In this document: one piece after another, positions 6,962 through 13,941 of the stretch
Position numbering within the stretch: the first letter of the stretch is position 1
Layout: every line of letters starts with the position of its first letter
Assembly: GCA_002377245.1 (NCBI GenBank)
Contig: DFPL01000162.1
Span: 1-15,087 of the forward strand
Direction of reading: 5' to 3'
Source of the DNA: Enterobacteriaceae bacterium UBA3516
GTDB lineage: Bacteria; Pseudomonadota; Gammaproteobacteria; Enterobacterales; Enterobacteriaceae
DNA: 15,087 bases
Translations under genes and position numbers: made by a program
The notes under the pieces: model-generated
What the model was told of the DNA's origin: nothing
Database searches by the model: none
What the model saw: the letters and a program-made list of their open reading frames with translations, nothing else

Positions 6962-6988
6962 AGCGCCTCCAGACCGGAGGCGCTTTTT
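6962..6988 (+). terminator. Intrinsic terminator of the RNA-repair operon
   Basis: The stem AGCGCCTCC (6962-6970) pairs perfectly with GGAGGCGCT (6976-6984) around AGACC, followed by a run of T to 6988. It lies 6 nt after the HD-Pnk stop. The convergent FKBP-like gene ends 8 nt beyond. On that strand the hairpin is not followed by a T-run, so it would be a weaker stop for minus-strand transcripts. Confidence 0.92.
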
Positions 6989-6996
6989 AATGCGAA

Positions 6997-8409
6997 CTAT
7001 TTATTGATTCCTGTGACCTCAATGGTCAGTTCCGAAGCCACTCCCGGTGGTACGGTTCCGGGGATACCCTGTTCGCCATACGCCAGTTGCCATGGCACGG
7101 TGATTTTTATCTTCCCACCGACGCCCAAACGTCGCACACCCTGCTGCATTAAATCGGGAAGCCTACCGACCTGCCCGGCACGGATTTCACCTTTCGAAAT
7201 CATTTTTCCAGTACTGATTCTCTCGTCCAGCCTAAAACGAATCACATCGTTCGGAGTGAGTAAGGGGAGAGTGCCTTTCTTCACGACCTGATAGACAACG
7301 CCATTTATGGCTTTTTCCGCCCCCTTTCTTTTCGCAGCCTGAGCGACAAACTGTTCACTTTTTTGCCGGTTACTTTCGCTCTCGCGGCCATGCACTTCTG
7401 CTACCTTGCGGTCGATATTGGCCAGTATTTTACCGATCTCTTCTTCACTAAGCTGCAATGTGCCATTCAGCTTGTCTTTAATCCCTTGCTGTAGGGCTTT
7501 GGCAGAAAACGTAAACCCTGCCTGTTCAATTGCTTTCATTTCGTAGCGTGCCCTGGCCGCGTAGTAGACGCCGGAGGCATAATTGACGCGCATTTCCTCC
7601 GAGGGATTTTTCTTGAGAGAGAATGCAGGTTCTTTTGCTTTTTCCAGTGCCTCTGCGGCGGTTTTAAGATCCGCTTCGAGCGTTGCCAGTCGCTTAGCTG
7701 ATTGCGAATGCTCCGTGTTGATTTGCGCAAGCGTTTCGTCCCGTTCACTGCCCTGTTTCTTAGCTGCGGATAAGGTCGCGGTTAATTGAGCAATCTCGGC
7801 ATCCCTGGCGGCAAGCGCTGCCCTCAGCTCTTGAAAGGCAGATTTATCCCCAGCCGCTTGCGCGGCAACCGGTGCGTGGCTGGCTACGTTAGCTTTTAAC
7901 GTTTCTATTTGCGTTACGTACTGTTTTTCCTGCTTCTCATAGCGCCGGGTAATTTCAGTAATCTGCTTTTCTGCCGCCATCAATTGCTGCTGCAACTGTT
8001 TATTTTCTTCACGGAAAGAGGCCGCCAGTTCCGTTGCAGGGCGAGGCTGCGCTGCCGCCAGCGCACGGTACTGATATGTTATCGTCTGTAATTCCTTGCG
8101 CACCTTGCTGAGTTGTCGTTTGAGTTTTATTACCTCTTTATTTGATGACGGCTCAACGTCTGAATGTGGCGCTGGCGTAACGTTTTGCCCCGCCGGCGCG
8201 GAGGCAGACGGTGCTCCAGAGAAAATGAGGGGAGAAGGTGGTGAGGTATTTTCTGACGCGTCACTTGTACTATTAAAGATCGCACCGGACTCAGGAATCA
8301 ACATTCCCTCTTGTTTAAGGTGATCTATTAATAACAGTGCTTCAGCATGAATACTGACAGGAAAGACTGACCACAATAATATTACGAGAATAGACAATGT
8401 TTTTTTCAT
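6997..8409 (-). CDS. Exported coiled-coil protein with FKBP-type prolyl isomerase-like domains (FkpA-like C-terminus)
   Basis: The 470-residue product begins with a signal peptide (MKKTLSILVILLWSVFPVSIHA, likely cleavage after residue 22). A low-complexity Ser/Pro/Ala stretch (about 45-90) follows, then a long charged, Gln/Glu/Lys-rich region (about 91-260) that looks coiled-coil. An FKBP N-terminal helical dimerisation domain (about 270-365) and an FKBP fold (about 372-469) complete it, ending with GGKIKITVPWQLAYGEQGIPG. FkpA is only about 270 aa, so the coiled-coil part is additional. Relative to FkpA, the NYKG, FD and W positions of the active site are replaced; only the AYG tyrosine (Y444) is evident. 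It may therefore bind or chaperone proteins rather than isomerise proline bonds. The start overlaps the upstream lipoprotein gene by 4 nt (ATGA), so they form one operon. The precise function is unknown. Confidence 0.8.
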   Translation of the reverse strand: MKKTLSILVILLWSVFPVSIHAEALLLIDHLKQEGMLIPESGAIFNSTSDASENTSPPSPLIFSGAPSASAPAGQNVTPAPHSDVEPSSNKEVIKLKRQLSKVRKELQTITYQYRALAAAQPRPATELAASFREENKQLQQQLMAAEKQITEITRRYEKQEKQYVTQIETLKANVASHAPVAAQAAGDKSAFQELRAALAARDAEIAQLTATLSAAKKQGSERDETLAQINTEHSQSAKRLATLEADLKTAAEALEKAKEPAFSLKKNPSEEMRVNYASGVYYAARARYEMKAIEQAGFTFSAKALQQGIKDKLNGTLQLSEEEIGKILANIDRKVAEVHGRESESNRQKSEQFVAQAAKRKGAEKAINGVVYQVVKKGTLPLLTPNDVIRFRLDERISTGKMISKGEIRAGQVGRLPDLMQQGVRRLGVGGKIKITVPWQLAYGEQGIPGTVPPGVASELTIEVTGINK

Positions 8410-8771
8410 AATTTATTCAGTTCATTGGCACGCTTCGCCATACTCGTGAAGAAGGCACTACGGTCACGAGCACACTCAACATTGATTTTGTTATTCAGTT
8501 CGAGCTTGATAATTTCAGCTGAGTTACCTTCAATAAGAGATTGATTCTTTTTATAGATTTCGTAGTTATTATTAATAATACTGAATTGTTGCTGATAGTT
8601 CTTAAAGGTTGGATTATCGAGGGAGTGTGGTGCAGTAACTATCTGAACCCATTGCAACTCTTTGTGTTTCTTCTGAGGAACCTGAGGCGTACCTGCCTGC
8701 TTATTACGGGCACATCCAGTTAATTCACAAGAAAACAGAATCAAACACAATCCATAGTGAAATGACCGCAT
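8406..8771 (-). CDS. Small predicted outer-membrane lipoprotein, function unknown
   Basis: The product has 121 residues and a lipoprotein signal: a short basic start (MRSFHYG), a hydrophobic core (LCLILFSCEL) and a lipobox LTGC with the lipidated cysteine at 20. The next residue is Ala, not Asp, which predicts sorting to the outer membrane. The mature part is polar and probably helical, rich in Asn, Lys and Gln (for example NYQQQFSIINNNYEIYKKN), with another Cys at about 100 (NVECARD). I recognise no domain. A GAGG ribosome-binding site lies at 8777-8780. The stop overlaps the start of the FKBP-like gene by 4 nt, so the two proteins are probably made together and may act together in the envelope. 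The gene is more A/T-rich than its neighbours, which hints at acquisition from elsewhere. Confidence 0.78.
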   Translation of the reverse strand: MRSFHYGLCLILFSCELTGCARNKQAGTPQVPQKKHKELQWVQIVTAPHSLDNPTFKNYQQQFSIINNNYEIYKKNQSLIEGNSAEIIKLELNNKINVECARDRSAFFTSMAKRANELNKL

Positions 8772-9171
8772 AATTACCTCACATTATTACATTACATTTT
8801 TAAATGTTTATTAAAAAAATAAATGCATAACGCCCTGAAAATTTTCAAATGAAAAGACGTAAAATCGAAAAGTATCACGCCATTTTAAAAATAACAACCC
8901 AAGCTGATTAAATGCATTAAAAATGGAAAGTGTCTCGCAATTGTTTTTATTCAATTTAAATATTGATAACTTGCACTTATTCTTCAAGCCAATAAGTTTT
9001 TTTAAATTATCCAGACTTAATAAAAGTTTATGTCATTACCTTTTATATTAACAGGAAACATTTACTCGCTTTTAGGGCATCATTGTCTAAATCGCGACAG
9101 CTTCTGTCAGTTTCGCTAAAGCAGCACACTGAAATTCCCCGCACGATAGAAAAAAACAACAGGAGCACGTC
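8772..9171. other. A/T-rich divergent intergenic region between the lipoprotein operon and the leuA-type gene
   Basis: This 400-bp stretch has no open frame worth calling and is visibly richer in A/T than the flanks. Near the lipoprotein start, ACATT recurs three times (8781, 8789, 8794), followed by the palindrome ACATTT-TT-AAATGT (8794-8807). A 12-bp perfect palindrome, TGAAAATTTTCA, is at 8836-8847. AAATGCATAA (8821-8830) and AAATGCATTA (8910-8919) are near-repeats. A small hairpin GACAG-CTT-CTGTC is at 9096-9108. A TATATT at 9044-9049 could be a -10 for the plus-strand gene, but I see no matching -35. There is no leucine-rich leader peptide or attenuator like that of the classic leu operon. 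Silencing by H-NS is plausible from composition only. Confidence 0.5.
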
Positions 9172-10830
9172 ATGCTGCAAAATCCCGCGCAAAAATATCA
9201 ACCTCATCAGCCGATTGCCTTACCCGATCGCCGCTGGCCTGACAAACAATTAACACAGGCTCCCCGCTGGCTTTCTACTGACCTTCGCGACGGTAATCAG
9301 GCGCTGGCCGAGCCAATGGACAGTGCGCGAAAGCTACAATTCTGGGATTTACTGCTCAGCTGCGGCTTTAAAGAGATCGAAGTGGCTTTTCCCTCTGCCT
9401 CACAAACTGATTTCAATTTTGTTCGCCAGTTGATTGAAGAAAAACGTATCCCTGAGAGTGTTACTATTCAGGTGCTCACCCAGGCGAGGGAAGACTTGAT
9501 CCGCAGAACCTTTGAATCACTGAAAGGGGCCCACAGCGCTACCGTCCACCTTTACAACGCCACCGCACCGCTGTTCCGTAAGTTGGTATTCGGGATGGAA
9601 AAAGCCGATATCATTGCGCTTGCCGTCCGTTCAACCAGGCTTATTCGGCAACTCTGTGAAGCGAATCCCCAGACCCACTGGCAATACGAATACTCGCCGG
9701 AAACCTTCTGTTTTACCGAGCCCGAGTTTGCGCTGGAGATTTGTGAGGCGGTGGCCGATGTCTGGCAGCCTGGCGTTTCACGCCCAATGGTCATTAACCT
9801 GCCTGCCACCGTGGAAGTGAATACGCCGAATGTCTATGCCGATCAGATTGAATACTTTTGTCGCCACTTTACCCGACGTGAAGCGGTCTGTATTAGCGTA
9901 CATCCGCATAACGACCGCGGCACCGGCGTTGCCTGCGCGGAACTTGCGCTGCTGGCGGGGGCGGATCGTGTCGAAGGCTGTCTTTTTGGTAACGGCGAGC
10001 GCACCGGGAACGTCTGCCTGGTTACGCTGGCCATGAATCTCTACAGCCAGGGCGTCTCACCAGAGCTGGACTTCAGTAACATGCAACAGGTGGTTGAGGT
10101 GGTGGAAAGCTGTAACCAGTTACCCGTACATCCACGTCATCCATGGGCAGGAAGACTGGCCTATACGGCGTTTTCCGGCTCGCATCAGGACGCTATCAAA
10201 AAAGGCTTTGATGCCCGCAAAGCTGGCGACCGCTGGGAGATGCCTTATCTGCCGGTCGATCCGCAAGATATTGGCTGTAGCTATGAAGCCGTGATCCGCG
10301 TAAATAGCCAGTCAGGTAAAAGCGGCAGCGCCTGGCTGATTGAACAAAACCATGGGTTAAAATTGCCCCGTGCCTTGCAGCAGGATTTTAGCCAGCACGT
10401 CCAGCGTGAAACCGACACGCACGGTCAGGAGATGACGCAAAATGCGTTGTGGCAACTCTTTCGGGAACGCTACGGGCTGATGGCGCAGCCGCCGATGGCG
10501 CTGGTTAATTACAAAAGCGAAAGTCATAAGGACGGTCAGTTACGGTTACAGGCAACGCTTACCCACGAGGGCATCGAACGCCAACTGGAAGGGCAGGGGA
10601 ACGGGCTACTTTCGGCCGCAGCCAGCGCACTGAGCCATTTACTGAATAAACCGTTCAGCATTAAGGATTATCACGAACATACGCTTGGCGAGCGCAGCGA
10701 CAGTCGCTCTGTCGCTTACATTCACTGTCTTTTCCCGGATGGATCCGGTCACTGGGGCGTAGGAGTCGATAATGACGTGGCTCGCGCATCGTTACAGGCA
10801 CTGTTGAATGCATTAAACAACGGGCGTTAA
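9172..10830 (+). CDS. leuA: 2-isopropylmalate synthase, long (552-aa) type
   Basis: The enzyme condenses acetyl-CoA with 2-oxoisovalerate, the first committed step of leucine synthesis. The DRE-TIM metallolyase barrel (about residues 30-320) has DLRDGNQ at 37-43 (catalytic R39, metal ligand D40), the metal-binding SVHPHNDRGTG (H244, H246, N247, D248) and GNGERTGN (273-280). A linker follows, and then the C-terminal LeuA regulatory domain (about 435-550), the usual site of leucine feedback inhibition. The length and N-terminus fit the longer, fungal/actinobacterial-like class rather than the 523-aa LeuA of the E. coli leuABCD operon, so this is probably an extra copy. No leuB, C or D lies nearby. 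AGGAG at 9161-9165, 6 nt upstream, supports the ATG. The stop overlaps that of the convergent AraC gene. A related Claisen-type synthase (for example homologous 2-oxoacid chain extension) cannot be excluded. Confidence 0.87.
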   Translation: MLQNPAQKYQPHQPIALPDRRWPDKQLTQAPRWLSTDLRDGNQALAEPMDSARKLQFWDLLLSCGFKEIEVAFPSASQTDFNFVRQLIEEKRIPESVTIQVLTQAREDLIRRTFESLKGAHSATVHLYNATAPLFRKLVFGMEKADIIALAVRSTRLIRQLCEANPQTHWQYEYSPETFCFTEPEFALEICEAVADVWQPGVSRPMVINLPATVEVNTPNVYADQIEYFCRHFTRREAVCISVHPHNDRGTGVACAELALLAGADRVEGCLFGNGERTGNVCLVTLAMNLYSQGVSPELDFSNMQQVVEVVESCNQLPVHPRHPWAGRLAYTAFSGSHQDAIKKGFDARKAGDRWEMPYLPVDPQDIGCSYEAVIRVNSQSGKSGSAWLIEQNHGLKLPRALQQDFSQHVQRETDTHGQEMTQNALWQLFRERYGLMAQPPMALVNYKSESHKDGQLRLQATLTHEGIERQLEGQGNGLLSAAASALSHLLNKPFSIKDYHEHTLGERSDSRSVAYIHCLFPDGSGHWGVGVDNDVARASLQALLNALNNGR

Positions 10831-11597
10831 TCCTCAGGTTCACGGTAATATTCGCTGGGTGATATCCCCATTACCCGGCGAAACATCGCGGTAAACGCGC
10901 TGTGACTGCCGTAACCAAGATCGAGGGCCACACGCAGCACGGAATGCCCCTGCGCCAGTCGCACCAGTGACTCCATCAATTTTGCCCGACGAACCCACTC
11001 ACTAAAGGTTAAGGCCGTCTGCCGTTGGAAATGGCGATTCAGGGTTTTTTCGCTCATACCCATCAGCCTGGCCGCCTGCGCACTGCTCCAGGGCTGCACA
11101 ATCTCTTCCCGAATCTGCTGACAAAGCTTTTTCAGGCCATCGTTCTCCGGCTCTGGCAGGTAGAAAGGCAACACCTGCATACCACGAATTTCATCCAGCA
11201 CCAGTTCATAAATGCGTTCGTCACGACTGCCAGGGCGATAAATTTCCGGCAAAGAAAAGGAGGCGATAATCAGTTCACGTAGTAGCGGGGTGATCTGCAC
11301 TATCTGACATGACGCCGGGAGATCCGCTCGCGCCAGAGGGTCAATAAACAGGGTACGTGCCGCCACCGCGCCGGTAACACGAATAGCATGCTGCGTGCCA
11401 GACGGTAACCAAACGCCACGCCCCGGTGGAACCACCCAACAGCCAGAACGGGTCTCAACACGCACCACACCGCTGAGGATATGTAACAACTGCGCACAGT
11501 CATGCTGATGCCACGGCTCGCTCTCCCCGTGCGCATAATCACGGGCATAGGGAACGAAGGGACGGTGCTGGAAGGAAAAGGATACGGTTGTTGTCAT
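10827..11597 (-). CDS. AraC-family transcriptional regulator with cupin sensor domain
   Basis: The 256-residue product has an N-terminal cupin-type AraC_binding domain: WHQHDCAQLLHILSGVVRVE (H30 and H32), PPGRGVWLPSGTQHAIRV at about 57-74. Two C-terminal helix-turn-helix motifs follow, SSAQAARLMGMSEKTLNRHF (171-190) and a second around 219-241 (GYGSHSAFTAMFRRVMGISP). The arrangement resembles NimR (YeaM) of E. coli, a regulator of an efflux gene; the effector here is unknown. The ATG at 11597 was chosen because the conserved domain starts immediately after it. The frame stays open upstream to 11699, but those 34 residues lie over the luxS 3' end and the palindrome and look non-coding. The ribosome-binding site is weak. 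The gene lies 52 nt downstream of luxS on the same strand and could be read from it. Its target may be the convergent leuA-type gene, by proximity only. Confidence 0.88.
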   Translation of the reverse strand: MTTTVSFSFQHRPFVPYARDYAHGESEPWHQHDCAQLLHILSGVVRVETRSGCWVVPPGRGVWLPSGTQHAIRVTGAVAARTLFIDPLARADLPASCQIVQITPLLRELIIASFSLPEIYRPGSRDERIYELVLDEIRGMQVLPFYLPEPENDGLKKLCQQIREEIVQPWSSAQAARLMGMSEKTLNRHFQRQTALTFSEWVRRAKLMESLVRLAQGHSVLRVALDLGYGSHSAFTAMFRRVMGISPSEYYREPED

Positions 11598-11619
11598 CGG
11601 TTTGAATAAACCTGACCTA

Positions 11620-11639
11620 CCCTCTCCCGCAGGAGAGGG
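11620..11639. repeat. Palindromic repeat CCCTCTCC-CGCA-GGAGAGGG between luxS and the AraC gene
   Basis: Perfect 8-bp arms (11620-11627 and 11632-11639) surround a CGCA loop. It lies 10 nt past the luxS stop. Sequences of this CCCTCTCC/GGAGAGGG type are common intergenic palindromes in Enterobacter and Klebsiella genomes, from general knowledge. No T-run follows on the luxS strand, so it is more likely a REP-like element or mRNA 3'-end stabiliser than an intrinsic terminator. It sits at the junction of the accessory block and the luxS backbone. Confidence 0.65.
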
Positions 11640-11649
11640 AAAAGGTGCA

Positions 11650-12165
11650 CTAGATGTGCAGTTCCTGCAGTTTTTCTTTTGGCAGCGCCAGCTCGTCATT
11701 GCTGTTTACGCGTACGTCGCGGTCGAGGATATGACGGGCGATGTCCTGCGCTTCAGCCAGAGAGTGCATGTGGTATGTGCCACACTGATAGACGTTCAGC
11801 TCCGGGATCTGGTTCTGTTCCTTCACCTTCAACACGTCGGCCATGGCCGCTTTCCAGGCGTCAGCGACGCGCGCTTCGTCCGGCGTGCCAATCAGGCTCA
11901 TATAGAAACCGGTGCGGCAGCCCATCGGCGAGATATCGATGATTTCGACACCGTTACCGTTGAGATGATCGCGCATAAAGCCAGCAAACAGGTGCTCCAG
12001 CGTGTGAATACCTTTTTCAGGCATCACTTCTTTGTTAGGCACACAAAAACGCAGGTCGAATACGGTGATGGCGTCGCCATGCGGCGTGTTCATAGTCTTA
12101 GCAACACGGACTGCAGGCGCTTCCATACGGGTATGATCGACAGTGAAGCTATCCAACAATGGCAT
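11650..12165 (-). CDS. luxS: S-ribosylhomocysteine lyase LuxS (AI-2 synthesis)
   Basis: This 171-residue enzyme has the E. coli LuxS length. It splits S-ribosylhomocysteine into homocysteine and 4,5-dihydroxy-2,3-pentanedione, the precursor of the signal AI-2, within the activated methyl cycle. The metal-binding HTLEH motif (H54, H58, with E57) and C128 in YQCGTYHMHS are present, as is the catalytic Cys at 83 in SPMGCRTGF. A near-perfect GGAGGTG (12171-12177) lies 5 nt before the ATG. The 5' leader is opposite the micA promoter. In E. coli, MicA is known to pair with luxS mRNA, and this divergent arrangement is preserved here. Confidence 0.97.
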   Translation of the reverse strand: MPLLDSFTVDHTRMEAPAVRVAKTMNTPHGDAITVFDLRFCVPNKEVMPEKGIHTLEHLFAGFMRDHLNGNGVEIIDISPMGCRTGFYMSLIGTPDEARVADAWKAAMADVLKVKEQNQIPELNVYQCGTYHMHSLAEAQDIARHILDRDVRVNSNDELALPKEKLQELHI

Positions 12166-12201
12166 TTAGTCACCTCCACAGTGATTTTTTTAAAAATAAA
12201 A

Positions 12202-12229
12202 TGAACTCTTCGAACGCAGGCGAGTCTGA
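12202..12229 (+). promoter_or_regulatory. Sigma-E promoter of micA
   Basis: The -35 element TGAACTC (12202-12208) and the -10 element TCTGA (12225-12229) are separated by 16 nt, matching the sigma-E pattern GGAACTT-N16-TCTGA at the core GAACT and at all of TCTGA. The predicted start at 12236 is 7 nt after the -10. Known E. coli micA is transcribed by sigma-E under envelope stress. Confidence 0.85.
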
Positions 12230-12235
12230 GTATAT

Positions 12236-12308
12236 GAAAGACGCGCATTTGTTATCATCATCCCTGATTTAGAGATGAATATTTTGGCCACAGTAATGTG
12301 GCCTTTTT
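12236..12308 (+). ncRNA. micA: MicA small RNA (Hfq-dependent, sigma-E regulon)
   Basis: The 73-nt transcript starts GAAAGACGCGCATTTGTTAT, the conserved MicA 5' seed that in E. coli pairs with the ompA ribosome-binding site and other outer-membrane protein mRNAs. An internal stem (TCATC 12258-12262 with GATGA 12274-12278) and the terminator hairpin follow. The place between divergent luxS and gshA is the same as in E. coli. It down-regulates porins and lipoprotein-type targets during envelope stress and is antisense to the upstream leader region of luxS. The loop of the first stem and the terminator loop differ from E. coli, while the seed does not. Confidence 0.95.
12286..12308 (+). terminator. 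Rho-independent terminator of micA
   Basis: GGCCAC (12286-12291) pairs with GTGGCC (12298-12303) around AGTAAT, followed by TTTTTCTTTT. It supplies the 3' U-tail needed for Hfq binding. The gshA stop is at 12317 on the other strand, only 8 nt beyond. For gshA the same hairpin lacks a downstream U-run, so gshA transcripts may run on opposite micA. Confidence 0.9.
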
Positions 12309-12316
12309 CTTTTCTG

Positions 12317-13861
12317 TCAGGCGTGTCTTGCCAGTAACGCCTCGAATGTTTCTGTATCCGACGCCTCGACCTCTTTCTGTCGTGCCCAGGATGCATCGCA
12401 CTCTTTTCTGAAATCTTCTTCGCGCAAGATTTCCAACGGCTCTTCGCGCAGCATGGTACGGTAGCTATCTGCCAGTGACTTACCTGTCCCACCGATACCT
12501 TGATCAAGCATAGATCGCAGTATGCGTGCCGAGAAAGTTAGCTCCGGGTCATCAAAACTTGCCACCAGCTCTGCACAGACCTTTTCGTAATGATTATCGC
12601 CATAAAGGCCATCAAGGATCTGCGCAACACGTTTCAGATCGCTGAACAGATCTTTACCGACCTGCTGAAGCGGGAACTGTTCGGCTTCACATCCCATGCC
12701 CAGGGTCAGGCCTGGTTTGCGTCCTTCCAGAATCACACGGTTCCAGTTTGTTCGCGTGCACAACAGTTCATCGCTGCTCATTTCCGGCGCATCTGCCAGT
12801 ACACACCAGACCATAAACAGATCCAGGAAGCGTACCTGCTGCTCATCCACGCCAATGGGGGTGAACGGATTAATGTCCAGGGAGCGCACTTCGATATACT
12901 CAATACCACCACGCTGCAGAGCCTCTGAAGGCGTTTCACCGCTGCGGGTCACGCGTTTCGGGCGAATCGGTGCGTACAGTTCGTTTTCGATCTGCAGGAT
13001 ATTGGTATTAATCTGCAAATACTTACCGTCTTTCTCAAGGCCGACCTTCGCGTACTCTTCAGAAGGGGTTTTGATAGCACGTTTAAGGGCCGTGACGTAA
13101 TCGTCGAGGTTATTAAACGTGATCCCCAGATTGCTTTGCGATTTATTGGTGTAGCCTAAGTCGCTCAAGCGCAGTGAGGTCGCATACGGCAGATAGTACA
13201 TACCACCCGGCGTCTTCTCGAACGGCAACGTGGTAGGTTTACCCTGCAGGAATGAGGGACAGATAGCCGGTGAGGCGCCAAACAGATACGGGATCACCCA
13301 GCCAAAGCGGTAATAGTTACGGATCAGGCGGAAATAGCCTACGGAGACCGACTCTTTATCGGTATCACCGCACTTCGCCTGCCAGAACGCCATGGGCAGC
13401 GAGAAGTTATAATGCACACCGGAAATCGTCTGCATCAGCGCGCCATAGCGGTTTTTCAACCCTTCGCGGTACAGCGTCTTCAGTCGGCCAATGTTAGAGC
13501 TGCCATATTGCGCCAGCTCAATATCCTGACCATTTTCGATATAGCACGGCATACTCAGCGGCCACATGCGTTCGTCGCCGATTTCACGTGCCGTAAAGCG
13601 GTGAACATCACGCATGATGGTCAGCATATGCTGAATATCACCATCAACAGGCGTAATAAATTCCAACAATGCTTCGGCAAAGTCGGTTGTTATCCATTTG
13701 TGGGTCAACGCTGAGCCCAGTGACTGTGGATGGCCTGTTGTCGCCAAGGTGCCATCCGCATTAACGCGCAGTGTCTCGCGTTCAAGACCACGTTGAATCC
13801 CCTCAAGAGCCTGAGGATTTTTTTCCAGCCAGGACAATGCCTGCGATACGTCCGGGATCAA
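12317..13861 (-). CDS. gshA: Glutamate-cysteine ligase GshA
   Basis: This 514-residue enzyme is strongly similar to E. coli GshA (518 aa). It joins L-glutamate and L-cysteine using ATP to give gamma-glutamylcysteine, the first and rate-limiting step of glutathione synthesis, normally inhibited by glutathione. Conserved stretches include GIQRGLERETLRVNADGTLA at the N-terminus, WPLSMPCYI, YGALMQTISGVHYNFS and RSLDINPF. The four-residue difference falls near residue 170 (CGDTDKESVSVGYF), where E. coli has a longer loop. The start is TTG, as in E. coli, preceded by GGGAGGT at 4-nt spacing; this rare start probably limits translation. The gene lies 80 nt downstream of yqaA. Confidence 0.97.
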   Translation of the reverse strand: MIPDVSQALSWLEKNPQALEGIQRGLERETLRVNADGTLATTGHPQSLGSALTHKWITTDFAEALLEFITPVDGDIQHMLTIMRDVHRFTAREIGDERMWPLSMPCYIENGQDIELAQYGSSNIGRLKTLYREGLKNRYGALMQTISGVHYNFSLPMAFWQAKCGDTDKESVSVGYFRLIRNYYRFGWVIPYLFGASPAICPSFLQGKPTTLPFEKTPGGMYYLPYATSLRLSDLGYTNKSQSNLGITFNNLDDYVTALKRAIKTPSEEYAKVGLEKDGKYLQINTNILQIENELYAPIRPKRVTRSGETPSEALQRGGIEYIEVRSLDINPFTPIGVDEQQVRFLDLFMVWCVLADAPEMSSDELLCTRTNWNRVILEGRKPGLTLGMGCEAEQFPLQQVGKDLFSDLKRVAQILDGLYGDNHYEKVCAELVASFDDPELTFSARILRSMLDQGIGGTGKSLADSYRTMLREEPLEILREEDFRKECDASWARQKEVEASDTETFEALLARHA

Positions 13862-13941
13862 ATTGACCTCCCGCCTGTAATAATCATTTTATTAAGCATA
13901 ATTGTAATGGTTGACGATTAAAGGTCACTCACTCAGTCCAA

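Noticed and set aside
9051..9171. Leucine-rich leader peptide or attenuator upstream of the leuA-type gene
   Set aside because: There is no ATG-started short frame with leucine codons and no terminator/antiterminator pair, only one 5-bp hairpin.
4901..11640. Mobile element or phage remnant carrying the accessory genes
   Set aside because: I found no transposase, integrase, phage gene, terminal inverted repeat or target duplication in the interval.
11598..11699. N-terminal extension of the AraC regulator
   Set aside because: The extra 34 residues run over the REP-like palindrome and the luxS 3' end and match nothing in AraC proteins; the cupin domain starts at the internal ATG.
11602..12204. 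Open frame of 200 codons on the plus strand opposite luxS
   Set aside because: It is antisense to the conserved luxS gene, and its sequence is the complement-frame shadow.
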